Below, piece by piece: positions 11,211 through 20,567 of a stretch of 64,000 bases of DNA; within the stretch, counting starts at the first letter, position 1; each line of letters begins with the position of its first letter. A model generated the notes under the pieces. That model ran no database searches. It was not told the DNA's origin and saw only the letters and a program-made list of their open reading frames with translations. The translations under genes were made by a program, and so were the position numbers. This stretch comes from Paraescarpia echinospica. Lineage: Eukaryota; Annelida; Polychaeta; Sabellida; Siboglinidae. The stretch spans positions 45,075,099 to 45,139,098 of the forward strand of contig CM034531.1 in NCBI GenBank assembly GCA_020002185.1, given 5' to 3'.

Positions 11211-11558
11211 ATGTGGGACGACGACGAAACTACCTCGAGTGGCGATCGAGGAACGAACGCCGAGCGATCATCCGTCGTCGACGACGCGGACTCCATCGAC
11301 GCTACAACCACTGTCGTCGAACCCGTTCCATGGCGAATCTGCGGCAACGAATGCCCTAAGGCCGAAATCGTATTCCTCTGTCAGGTCGTCGTCCTATACT
11401 TCGTCATCGCCGTTAGTATATACAATCTAACGAAAGGTCAAGGTGACTCCAACCTGTGGACGGCGCTGTTGAGCAGCTGTCTCGGTTACCTGCTTCCGAG
11501 TCCGTCTATGAGTGTCGGCGGCGGCGATCGACGACAACGCGATGGCGGTTTCGTCTGA
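11211..11558 (+). CDS. Small single-pass membrane protein of the viral element
   Basis: A 115-residue protein with an acidic, Ser/Thr-rich N-terminus (1-40), one hydrophobic segment (about residues 51-73, AEIVFLCQVVVLYFVIAVSI) and a striking NLWTALLSSCLGYLLPSP block (81-98). I associate that last block with small proteins next to Polinton-type capsid genes in invertebrates, from memory and unverified. ATG at 11211 is the first ATG in frame. The last 17 bases overlap the preferred start of the penton-like gene. It may be a minor virion or membrane-remodelling protein; the function is unknown. Confidence 0.55.
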   Translation: MWDDDETTSSGDRGTNAERSSVVDDADSIDATTTVVEPVPWRICGNECPKAEIVFLCQVVVLYFVIAVSIYNLTKGQGDSNLWTALLSSCLGYLLPSPSMSVGGGDRRQRDGGFV

Positions 11559-12420
11559 TTTTTATCTGACGCTGCCGAGCAACGCGTCTATGAAACGTCA
11601 CCCCGAAAATACGTTGACGCACTACGTCACGGCGTTGCCGCGACATTTCGACCTGTCGGGGGAGTGGGAATGCGGCGCGGTGTCGGTACAGTATCCGCAC
11701 ACGTGGTACAACGTGAGAAAGAAGGACGCCTACTTCTATCTGGCTTGCGCGGCGGGCGAACCGGGTGTTTACACGCAGATAGATAAAGACGGTTCGACCG
11801 TGCTGATATATCGTCAGACGACGATTCCTCACGGTTTCTACAACAACTGTTATACGTTATTGCACAAGATCAACGAGGTGCTAGCTAGATTACACACCGA
11901 TAAGGTCAAGGCCGTACTAGAATACTGCGCCGTCTCTAAACGATATACGCTACGAATGTCGGCGGGTGTCGAATTTATCATACCTCATTCGAGTCGTCTG
12001 AGCTACGTGCTAGGTTTCCATACCAACACGATCATGAGTTCGTCCGCGTTCGGTCCCGCGCCGGCGGTGAGACCCGTCATCAGCACGTCGCCCGCCGCGT
12101 ACACGTTCGAGTACGAAGGTCGCAATACGGTGAATATGTCGGCGGGCATCGAGAGTCTGTACGTGTACACGGATCTCGTGGAACCGCGCGTCGTCGGTGA
12201 CGTGTACACGCCGCTCATTCGAAACATCGCCGTCCGCGGTGAAAACGGTGACGTCATTTCGGAAACGTTCGATCGCGTGCAATACGTGAAGCAGCAGCGG
12301 AAGCAATTTGACGAGGCCGAAGTCGATATAAGAAACGATCACGGCCAACCGATACCATTCGAGCAGGGAAAGGTGGTGACGACGCTTCACTTCAGACCTT
12401 GTAAATCGAAATTGTTTTAA
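11542..12420 (+). CDS. Penton-like minor capsid protein (single jelly-roll)
   Basis: A 292-residue product from ATG 11542; an in-frame ATG at 11512 would add ten residues overlapping the upstream gene. Family-typical features are FYLTLPSNASM at the N-terminus, GEWECGAVSVQYPHTWYNV around residues 38-56, and a C-terminal KVVTTLHFRP. These match the minor capsid (penton) protein of Polintons and adintoviruses, which forms pentameric vertices. The gene is uninterrupted. Its TAA overlaps the next ATG as TAATG at 12418-12422, a tight coupling expected in a compact viral late unit. Confidence 0.8.
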   Translation: MAVSSDFYLTLPSNASMKRHPENTLTHYVTALPRHFDLSGEWECGAVSVQYPHTWYNVRKKDAYFYLACAAGEPGVYTQIDKDGSTVLIYRQTTIPHGFYNNCYTLLHKINEVLARLHTDKVKAVLEYCAVSKRYTLRMSAGVEFIIPHSSRLSYVLGFHTNTIMSSSAFGPAPAVRPVISTSPAAYTFEYEGRNTVNMSAGIESLYVYTDLVEPRVVGDVYTPLIRNIAVRGENGDVISETFDRVQYVKQQRKQFDEAEVDIRNDHGQPIPFEQGKVVTTLHFRPCKSKLF

Positions 12421-12872
12421 TGGCGCCGTCGTCGAAGAACCCGTACGTGGACTACTACGTTCGTCAGGTCGGCGGACAGCTACCGGTCTTCGTCGGCGCT
12501 CGGGGTCAACGAGGTCACGGTCTGGGTAATCTCTTCGGGAGTCTGTTTCGAAGCGCCATGCCGCTTATCAAGAGAGGCGCGTTCGCGTTGGGAAAACGTG
12601 CGCTCAACACCGGCATGCACGTGGCGCGCGACGTCGTTGCCGGCGGCGATTTGAAACAGTCGATAAAAAGACGCGCGAAGGAGGCCGGCGCCGATCTTCT
12701 CGACGGCCTATTGAATTCGCAGCAGCGGGCACCACCGAAGAAGAAGAGAAAAAAACAAACGCAGCAGCGTCGTCCCCGCGGCGGCGGCGTCGGCGTAAAG
12801 AGAGCGCGCTTAGCGGCGACGACCGTCAGTAGGCGGAAGAGAGCGCGTCGAATGGACATATTCGACGAGTAA
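12420..12872 (+). CDS. Small basic virion protein (adenovirus pX/pVI-like candidate)
   Basis: A 150-residue, very basic protein. It opens with YVDYYVRQVGG, followed by RGQRGHGLGNLFGSLFRSAM and a Gly/Ala-rich stretch that could form an amphipathic helix (about 35-75). It ends with a long Lys/Arg tail (PPKKKRKK at about 104-111 and a second cluster near 137-144) and DIFDE. Such proteins sit between penton and hexon genes in Polintons/adintoviruses and are thought to condense DNA or disrupt membranes. Its TAA overlaps an ATG at 12872, which starts a degenerate capsid copy. It is complete in sequence; the function is inferred. Confidence 0.6.
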   Translation: MAPSSKNPYVDYYVRQVGGQLPVFVGARGQRGHGLGNLFGSLFRSAMPLIKRGAFALGKRALNTGMHVARDVVAGGDLKQSIKRRAKEAGADLLDGLLNSQQRAPPKKKRKKQTQQRRPRGGGVGVKRARLAATTVSRRKRARRMDIFDE

Positions 12873-13125
12873 TGAACGACAGCGGCGCAACGATCGAGAG
12901 CGGTCAGTGGATCGTCTACCAGCCGCTGACGTCTCTCGATCCTATCGAGTTCCTCATCACGGACGACGACTATAGGAACCTTCGAATGTACGCGCGCTTC
13001 TTAGTGGCGCGGGGGTCGATCTGACGGCCGCGCCGGTGTTGAGGCAACTCGACGCGTCGCTGAACGACGTCCTCGTGACGTTCTCGTCGCTGAGCAACGT
13101 CCTCGTGTCGTTGTCGTCGACCTAC
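12872..13125 (+). pseudogene. Degenerate duplicate of the major capsid 5' end
   Basis: From ATG 12872 the frame reads IESGQWIVYQPLTSLD and then PIEFLI, matching the start of the intact capsid gene at 13232 (IESSHWTVYQPLTTLD, PIEFLV). It stops at TGA 13022-13024. After that, a shifted frame still matches the capsid (QLDASLNDVLVT, compared with QIDVSLNNTLVT). Several short deletions are present. It is an extra, dead 5' copy made by tandem duplication. Confidence 0.8.
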
Positions 13126-13231
13126 GGAAGAAAAAAACGCACCACGTCGGCGGCGGCGGGAGCGGCATAAAGAGAGCACGCCTAGCGGCGACGGTCGTCA
13201 GTAGGCGGAAGACGTCGAACGGACGACAACG
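13126..13231 (+). repeat. Second copy of the basic-protein 3' end
   Basis: GGAAGAAAAAAACGCACCACG, then ATAAAGAGAGCACGCCTAGC and GTCAGTAGGCGGAAGA, repeat the 3' end of the basic-protein gene (12738-12855) with small indels. Together with 12872-13125 this shows that a segment of roughly 380 bp spanning the gene junction was duplicated in tandem. Confidence 0.8.
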
Positions 13232-14520
13232 ATGGCGTTCGTGAACGGCTCGACGTGCGAGGGCGTGAAGGCCGAACTGGAGCTGTTTAGCGGACCGGTG
13301 AAGCAGACGAGCATCGAGAGTAGTCATTGGACCGTCTACCAGCCGCTGACGACTCTCGACGCCGGCGGCCCTATCGAGTTCCTCGTGCCGGGTTCGGGCG
13401 AAGACTATACGGACCTGGCGAGCGTTCAACTGTACGTGCGCTTGAAAGTGTCGCGGGGGGACGGTACCGATCTGGCGGCGGCCGCCGCGGTGGCGCCGGT
13501 CAACAATTTCCTGCATTCGATGATCAGTCAAATCGACGTGTCGCTGAACAACACCCTCGTGACGCCGTCGACCAATACGTACGCGTACCGAGCCTACCTC
13601 GAGACGTTGCTAAGTTACGGTAGCGACGCGAAACGTTCGCATCTCACGGCGTCGTTGTGGTACAAAGACACCGCCGGACGAATGGACACGCTCGGCAACG
13701 CCAACGTCGGCTTCGAGGCGCGCCGCCTGATGACGGCCGATAGCAACGAGGTGGAGATGATGGGACGCCTACACGTCGACGCGTTTATGCTAAACAAACA
13801 CCTACCGAACGGCGTTGATACGAAAATACGCATAGTGCGCGCGAAGGACGCCTTCGCGCTGATGGGCGCGCAAGCCGTACCGGGGTGGCGCATCGTGCTG
13901 CAGGCGATTCGACTGCACGTGCGAAAAGTGAAGTTGAACCCGGCCGTCCAGATGGGACATATCAAAGCGTGGACGTTGGGAACGGCTAAGTTTCCGATGC
14001 GCCGGGTCGACTGCAAATCGTTCTCGATAACGGCGGGTACGCTATCGCACACGCACGAGAACCTGTACATGGGCGCGATTCCGAAACGCCTCTTCCTGAT
14101 GATGATCGATAACGTCGCCTACAACGGCGACTACACTAGAAATCCGTTCGACGCGCGTCACAACGACATAAACTGACGCTCGTCGTCGACGGACGTCAGG
14201 TGCCGAGCAAGCCGCTGCAGCCGATCTTCCCCCACAACCGGTACGTGCGGAGCTACATGAATCTCTCATAAAAGGCTTTCGAGAACGAGGGGAACGACGT
14301 ATCGCGTACGGACTTCGGCGCCGGCTACAGCATCTTCGGTTTCGACCTGACCCCCAACTGTTGCGACGGCGATCATTTCAACGTCGTGCATCAGGGGAGC
14401 GTAGGCGTCGAAATGCATTTCGGGACGCCGTTACCGCTTCCGGTGAACGTCGTCGTGTACGCGGAATTCGAGCCGGTGATGGAGATCGACCGGAACCGGA
14501 ACGTCGTGTACGACTGGTAA
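13232..14520 (+). pseudogene. Hexon-like major capsid protein (double jelly-roll), broken
   Basis: The first 314 residues (13232-14176) are intact, with ELELFSGPVKQTSIE, a GPIEFLVPGSGEDYTDLA block, VSLNNTLVTPSTNTYAYRAY and a central RRLM region. This is the invertebrate family often labelled 'F54H12.2-like', which corresponds to the Polinton/adintovirus major capsid protein. Coding continues in another frame after about 14165 (GRQVPSKPLQP, RYVRSYMNL) and is interrupted by TAA at 14269-14271. It resumes in that same frame (GFDLTPN, VVVYAEFEPV, RNVVYDW) to a natural TAA at 14518-14520. So there is one frameshift and one nonsense codon, both in the C-terminal quarter. As read, no full-length capsid protein can be made. 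Confidence 0.85.
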
Positions 14521-14522
14521 CT

Positions 14523-14981
14523 ATGGATACGTTTCAACTGATGCGTCGTCTGGAACGCGATACGTACGCTAAACGTATCGTCGTCGGCGTCGTGCCTAAA
14601 GACGCGCTACTTACCGCCGCCGCCGCCGTCACCTACCCGACGGCCTTCGTGTGCAACACCGACGACGGCGGCGAACCGGGACAGCACTGGGTGGCCGTCT
14701 ACGTCGGCGCCGACCGACGAGGCGAGTCCTTCGATTCGTACGGTCTGCCGCCGCTGCACGCCGACTTCCGCGCCTTCCTGCGCCGTCACTGCGGCGTCGG
14801 GTCGACGTACAACGACAAGCGGCTGCAGAACGTCATCTCTAACGTGTGCGGACAATATTGCGTCGCCTACCTTCTCCTCCGATGTCGCGGGATGCCGTTG
14901 ACGACGTTCCAGAACCTATTCGGCACTAATCGGGTGAACAATGACTGTCTCGTATACGATTTATTAAAACCTCATCATTAA
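14523..14981 (+). CDS. Adenain-like virion maturation cysteine protease
   Basis: A 152-residue protein whose ATG lies 2 bp after the capsid stop. It carries the ordered adenovirus-protease triad: His in GQHWVAVYV (H55), Asp in FDSYGLPP (D71) and Cys in NVCGQYCVAYLLL (C109). The length is shorter than human adenain (about 200 residues) but usual for Polinton proteases. In the family it cleaves capsid and core precursors in the assembling particle. The gene is intact. Its last 70 bases are partly repeated just downstream. Confidence 0.85.
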   Translation: MDTFQLMRRLERDTYAKRIVVGVVPKDALLTAAAAVTYPTAFVCNTDDGGEPGQHWVAVYVGADRRGESFDSYGLPPLHADFRAFLRRHCGVGSTYNDKRLQNVISNVCGQYCVAYLLLRCRGMPLTTFQNLFGTNRVNNDCLVYDLLKPHH

Positions 14982-15043
14982 TCCAGAACCTATTCGGCAC
15001 TAATCGGGTCTCGTATACGATTTATTAAAACCTCATCATTAAT
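14908..15043. repeat. Tandem duplication of the protease 3' end
   Basis: The segment from CCAGAACCTATTCGGCACTA to TTAAAACCTCATCATTAAT (14908-14982) recurs at 14982-15043, with 12 bases missing after AATCGGGT. It lies after the stop codon, so the protease is unaffected. Confidence 0.85.
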
Positions 15044-15181
15044 TGCTTCGCTTTTACGTGTATAACAGAAGAAATAAAAACACACAATTGTTGGTGTTTA
15101 TTATTACCCACACATACATACAGAAACTAACCCTAGGGGTGGTGGGGGTTAGGTTAGACGAGTTAGACGAGTGTTTACGAG
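15044..15181. terminator. Convergent polyadenylation region
   Basis: Plus-strand AATAAA at 15073-15078 serves the capsid/protease unit, and minus-strand AATAAA (complement at 15097-15102) serves the polymerase. They are about 20 bp apart between two converging transcription units. Next to the polymerase stop lies a short GTTAGACGA repeat (15153-15190). Confidence 0.6.
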
Positions 15182-18100
15182 TTAGACGAGTATCGGCGCC
15201 GTGGTGACGCCGTCGTCGAGCACGCGGCGTTTAGCGTAGAAGTAGCTCAACGCCGGGCGCTCTTGAACGTACGTCAACACGGACGAGTCTTTCACTTGGA
15301 AACCGCGGTTCCAGCCGACGCCGTTGCGACGGTCGCGCATTAGGGCGAGGAAGGTGTGCTCGTCGATGTCGGCGTTCTGTCGCTTGCTCAGTCCCTTCGT
15401 GCTGTACTTCGGACCGGCGGTGCCGCCGAAGCAGTAGTAGGTCTTGCTGCACAGCGCCACGATTCCGTCGCCGCGCCACTCTTCTTTGAAGAGTCCCGGC
15501 GTTCGACGATCGAACAGGCGTCGGCGCGCGCAGCAGGCCGGCTCCTCCCACGCTAGTCCGGCGATGCGCCGTCGTACGTTGGCGTCTACGTGCGCGTCGC
15601 AGCATTCGGCCGGAAACCAGAGCGAACGATTCCGGAAGTAGTGTTCGCGACGTTCTTCCGGTACGAGCGCGTCGACGTCACGTCCGGCTAGGGCTATGTA
15701 CGCCGAGTCCGTGTCCATAGCGCAGTACTGGAAGAGCGGACGAGGAATGTAGGCGTCGACGAAATCGTAATAAAATTCCAGCATTCTCAATTTTGCGTAC
15801 TGCAATACGAAATAGCCGATATGTATCGGCAGGCCGTAGACGATTTTACGCTTATTCAGCGCCACCTCGTACAGCGCGTCGTCGACGACGACGTCCAGTT
15901 GCCGGAAGCGCCGATTGTTGACGAGCATCGACGCGCCGACCGGCGTGGCGTACTTGATTTCCCGGTGCCGATCGACGCGCGTAATCGTTTTCCCGTAGGA
16001 ACTGTTCCCGAGAAGTTTAAAGGTATCGGCGATGATCGATTTGTCGGGATCGATATCGCCCTCGCGTCGCGCCGTCGAAACCGCGTCGCCGAAGCGGCGA
16101 AAGCACGCTATCGGCGCGTACTCGACGATCTGGTAGACGCGCTCGACGACGAGACCGTGCGCCAGATACCAGCGTAGGAGCGGCGTCGCGAGCACGATCG
16201 CCGCGCCGAAGTAGCTACCGACGAGCGTGCGTTGAGGTCGCGTGAGGAGATCGTGCGACTCGGCGTAGTCGCGCATGAACGGACTGAGATCGTCGCGCGT
16301 GATATCGACGTTCTTGAATACCGGCTGTATCTCGGCAAACTTGTCGCGCAGCGCTTCCGGTACGGCGATATCGCACTGCACGAGGCCGAACAGAGAGCCG
16401 TCGCGCACCGCCTCCAGTATCGTCGAGAGCGTAATGGCGGTCGGTTGCCATCGTGACGCGTCGGGCGGTGTCGCCGGCGGTCGCACGGTGCGCCACTGGC
16501 ACTCCCACATCTCGACGACTTCGTCGACGAAACGGCGCAGGTAGGCGGTCACGGCGATCGTCGCGGCGTACAGCGTCGTCATCGGTTGACCGTTGACGGC
16601 GTTCGTCGTCACGTGCGCCTGACTCGTCTGGCAGCCGTGAAAATAGCAGCCGTGAAATTGATACGCCGTTCGCGTGGCGGCGCACCAGCCGTCGACTCGG
16701 TGCTTTCCGATGCGCTTCTCGCGTCCGTTCAACTGGTGACGTATACGCGCGCCGGTTTCCGCCTCCACCCATGTCAACCACTCCACGGCCATACGGCCGT
16801 AGCGGTGCACGCGTTCCGCTCGAAAGGCGTTCTCAACGCGTCGGCGCGTGTACCAGCCCGTCGGCATCTCCTGCATTATCGCCCATAGATAGAGGCCATT
16901 TGCGTCGTAGCCTACTATCGATCGGCACGGCGCGTCGCCGCCTCGAATCGACGTCACGTCGGCCTCGTGGTGGCGCGCGAAGATGATCGACGGGCCGCCG
17001 ACGATCTGCGCCTGCAGCAGACGGTGGGGCTCGTTGAAGAGCGAGAAATGGATCGACGTCGGCAGGTCGTTGAACAGGTACAACAACGTCAACCCCGGTA
17101 CGCTGATGGCGTCCTTGAACATGTCGATACGTCGGCGCCGATAGAAGGCGAACTGGCGATCGACGGCCTCGAGAAACGGCGCCACGTCACGATTGTTATA
17201 CCACACAAGAAAATCGCGCATCGACGTCATGCCCTCGTCACGCCACGCCGTCGCGCAAATCTCGTACGCCTCCGCGGAGATTCCCTCGCGTTTCATCTGG
17301 CTGTAGAAAGCTTCGCGCGACGGTAGGGCGGTTTCGTCCAGACGCGTCAACGCGTCGATGTGCTCGTACGGAAAGTAGCCCTTCGTTGCCGAGCAACCGT
17401 ACGCTTTCAGAAAGCGATCGTAGCTAACGCCGGGCGCGAGGTAATTCGTTATGTCCAGGAACTTCAACGTCGTCGTCGACAGGCACATGTAATTGTTCTG
17501 ACGTTTAATGGTAAACGCCGACGACGTGTGCTGCGCGTCCTCGGTTATGAGCAGGGGGGTCAAGTACTTTTTGACGACGTTCAGGTCGTACTTACCCGAA
17601 TTGAATCCCAATACGGGCATTTGACGAAGGTACGTCCACAGCCGGTCGGCGAGAGTGGCGTACGGTGACGCGTCGGCGTCGTCGTCGTTGCATCGTCGTC
17701 GCCGCCAGTCGGCGTCGAGCGCGTCGAGCGCTTCGAAGGTCGCGTCGTAGCGGGGACGTAGAATCGCGCACGCCGCCGCGCTCACCGCTTCCAGGTCGTC
17801 GATGAGGCGACGCGCGAGTTCCGACGAATCGCCGGTCGTGACGTAACAGCGCGCCGCTTCGTGACCGGGCACGTTCGACGCGACGCTCACTCTGAGCAGT
17901 TCGTGTCGCGCGATCCAGCGGCATTTGTCGGTATCCGTCGGCAGTTCGTTATCGGCGAAATAGCACTCGAAATCGAACGTCGCGCGGTACGGGTAGTAGC
18001 GCAGGTCGTCGTCGTCGCCGACGTCGATGCCTTCGTCGTCGAGCCGCTCGAATACGGACGGCGTCGGTGGTTAGACGCCGCCGGGGAACACGTGAAGAAC

Positions 18101-19307
18101 GCCGCCTTCGCACGTCGCTTCGTGACGTCGTAAATCGTGCGCGTTCCGCCAGAGGACGCTGCCACATTTCCCGCACTTGTACGTTTTCGTGTACGCGCGC
18201 GGATCGCTTATGTACGAGAAGGGCGACTCGTACAGGTTGACGTTCAGCGTCGTGGGGTGCGCTTCGCGCGATCGACGGACTAGTTCGGCGACGTCGTTCG
18301 TCAGTCGACGATAGACGACGACGTTGATGCCGAAAACCGTCTCCACGCGATCCAGTTCGTTCAGGCGCACGCCGCCGTTCGAGGACGTGCGCGCGGCGCG
18401 ACAATACTGCGCGTGCAGACGTTTAGCTTCTTTCGTTAAACGGTTCGTATGGCGGATACTTTCGCCTCGTCGGTGACCTTGCAGGTGAATTCCGATGCAT
18501 CGGAAGAGACACAGATGGTCGTCGTAGGGCGTGCCTCGATGATCGTTCGTCAACGACACGATCGACCTGTTGAGGCGCACGTAGGCGGGAAGCGTCGTCA
18601 CGCCAACGCAGCCGATAGGATGATTGATGATGACGTTCACGAAGTAGGTGGCGTTAGTTACGAGCTCGACGATCCATCCCGAGTCGGGACGCTGCGCGAT
18701 GGCGTACTGCAGTACGTCGGTAGTGCGCACGGCGTCGAGGAATCGTTCGAATGAACGGCTATCGGTAACTAGGGCGGTAACTAGGGCTAGGCGTCCGCAA
18801 CAATTACACGAAGAATGAAAATATCGGTACCGACCCGACACCTTGTGACGTAATACAAAACCATAGCTTACGTTAATTTTAAACGCGTTCTTTTGCGCGC
18901 GAAACATTTCCCTCAGACGCGGTTCGAGCACGCGCGTACTCGTACAGGCGGTCATACGATAGTTGTAACGCGACTGTATGACACCGCGCGCTACCGACCT
19001 CTCTATGCTACGCCGGTGCTCGTCTACGACACGCTGTAGATCGTCGGGTAACGGCGGCGCCCTAGCGGCTTCCTCCTCCACCACTGATTCATTACTACTA
19101 GGAGGTGGCTGTGAACACAGCTGCCTCAGATGTCGTAGTATAGCGTAACGCGGGGTGAATAGCGTGCCACATTTTGGACACTCGACGTTTTACGCATAGC
19201 GCTTCGTCGCCGCAACTTTTCGAACTCTTTACGTGTAGTTCGAACGTCGTCTGCGGCGCGAAATAGCGCCCACATTTCGGACATTGCCATCTAGTAGGTG
19301 GTGGCAT
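15182..19307 (-). pseudogene. Protein-primed family B DNA polymerase with N-terminal zinc fingers, interrupted
   Basis: On the minus strand from 19307: a zinc finger (CPKCGRYF), a frame shift within 19181-19189, a second finger (CPKCGTLF, from 19180), and a long N-terminal region ending in a third finger (CGKCGSVLW). A single in-frame TAA follows at 18071-18073. After it come the exonuclease block FDFECYF and a 902-residue ORF from 17890 with LGFNSGKYD (Exo II, about 94-102), YNNRDV (Exo III, about 231-236), motif A YDANGLYL (328-335), motif B LLGNSSYGK (626-634), motif C AMDTDSAY (724-731) and SKTYY (815-819). The HGCYFHGC insertion (413-420) is typical of Polinton-type polymerases. All catalytic motifs are present. 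The two breaks lie outside the polymerase core. Its role is replicating the linear genome from a protein primer. Confidence 0.88.
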
Positions 19308-19339
19308 TCTCTCTAATGATATTTTTTCGAACGTCGCTA

Positions 19340-19625
19340 TTTATAACGGCGACGGTGACGGTGGTGGTGGTGGTAAGTACACCCTAGCGGGAGGAATGCT
19401 AGCGGTAATTTTTCTAACGGTAATTTTTCTAACTAGCGGTGGAATGTGGTAAGTACACCCTAGCGGGAGGAATGCGGTCAACTAGCGGTAATTTTTCTAA
19501 CTAGGTAACTCGGAGGTGGTAAGTACACCATAGCGGGAGGAATGCGGTCAACTAGCGGTAATTTTTCTAACTGAGGAGTGCGGTAATTTTTTCTAACTAG
19601 GTAACTCGGAAACGGAAAGTACATT
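19340..19625. repeat. Short tandem repeats upstream of the polymerase gene
   Basis: Three to four irregular copies of a 60-70 bp unit contain GTAAGTACACCCTAGCGGGA, then AATGCGGTCAACTAGCGG and TAATTTTTCTAACTAGGTAA. The array sits immediately 5' of the minus-strand polymerase start, so it may be promoter DNA; that role is inferred from position only. Confidence 0.65.
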
Positions 19626-19843
19626 TTCAACGTTTTATTCGGTACTCTTGCAACATTCAAAGCCTTTGTTTCAATAGCAAGCAAATATTAATGTTCTCTA
19701 TTCTACTAGTGTTCGTTCGTTCATTCCAGTCCGCTCCGGCGTTGCACGTACGTGTGCACGGCCGACTCGAGTTGCACGCGACTCATATAATCGCGCCAAT
19801 TTGTTCCCAACAACCAGTTCGACACAAACTGCACCAAATACAA

Positions 19844-20430
19844 TTATCCTGCACGGCCCGTTTGCGGCTGCTGATCACCGGAAGAAATCGACACCGTAGT
19901 CTCGTGTAGAATATGCACTAGTCTCGTGAAACAGGGGATGAGCGATCGACGCAGGAACGTTTCCATGACGCCGTTGAAATAGCGCGTCACAATACAGCCC
20001 GGCTTATCGAAACGTTGCATGTAGACGCGATTTGGCTGCCCCGCGCGATAGCCGGGCATGTGAACTTATGGGCAGCCTTCATTCGGTTCGCATACCCCGC
20101 AGTGATCTCGCGCCTTCTCCAGAATCATTTCGGCTCGGCACGACGAGTTGCCGTTGGCACGTCCCCAGCTCCTCCGATACGCTCCAGTACGGCGAGCACG
20201 TCGGTCACATCGTCCCCAGGCTGTCGTTATACGTCGGTGGAGGGGGGCGCATTCGGGTCGAGCAGTCGCCCAGCGCCTCCTCGATGATCGCCTCCAATAC
20301 GTGGGCGTCACGTACTCCTCCGCCACTACCCTACAGCACAAAGCAGTTCTACTCTTTACGATTCACCGTCAGGTACGCGTGTAGGAAGTCGCTCATACAC
20401 TCACGCCTGGTGTGCTGCATCAAAGCGTCC
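19844..20430 (-). pseudogene. Unrecognised decayed gene of the viral element
   Basis: Minus-strand coding can be followed in pieces. From about 20430: MSDFLHAYLTVNRKE and then TAG; next a frame with HVLEAIIEEALGDC; then DDVTDVLAVLERIGG; then AEMILEKARDHCGVCEPNEG. An in-frame TAA at 20066-20068 follows, and the same frame continues with MPGYRAG, DKPGCIVTRYFNGVMETFLR to a stop at 19844. I do not recognise the protein. The CxxC, the helix-like segments and the CpG-rich composition argue it was real. It has at least two frameshifts and two stops. Confidence 0.4.
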
Positions 20431-20449
20431 TACAAACACATTATTATGA

Positions 20450-20545
20450 TTAGTCCGCCTCCCTCTTCTTTTTCTTTTCCTCCTCCTCCTCATCCATCTT
20501 TACTGGCGTCAATAAATCTATCAGTAGCGGCCAATTTTCCTCCTC
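20450..20545 (-). other. Short acidic/basic open frame behind a splice-acceptor-like site
   Basis: After TTGTAG at 20546-20551 (minus strand), the frame encodes EEENWPLLIDLLTPVK and then a Glu run and a Lys run, ending at TAA 20450-20452. There is no ATG at its start. A second acceptor-like TTTGTAG precedes 20430. It may be an exon of a spliced viral gene. Evidence is thin. Confidence 0.25.
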
Positions 20546-20567
20546 CTACAAACAACACAAGACAACA

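Noticed and set aside
15231..18404. Arg-rich frames overlapping the polymerase on both strands
   Set aside because: Shadows of CpG-rich coding sequence; the polymerase frame carries all recognisable motifs.
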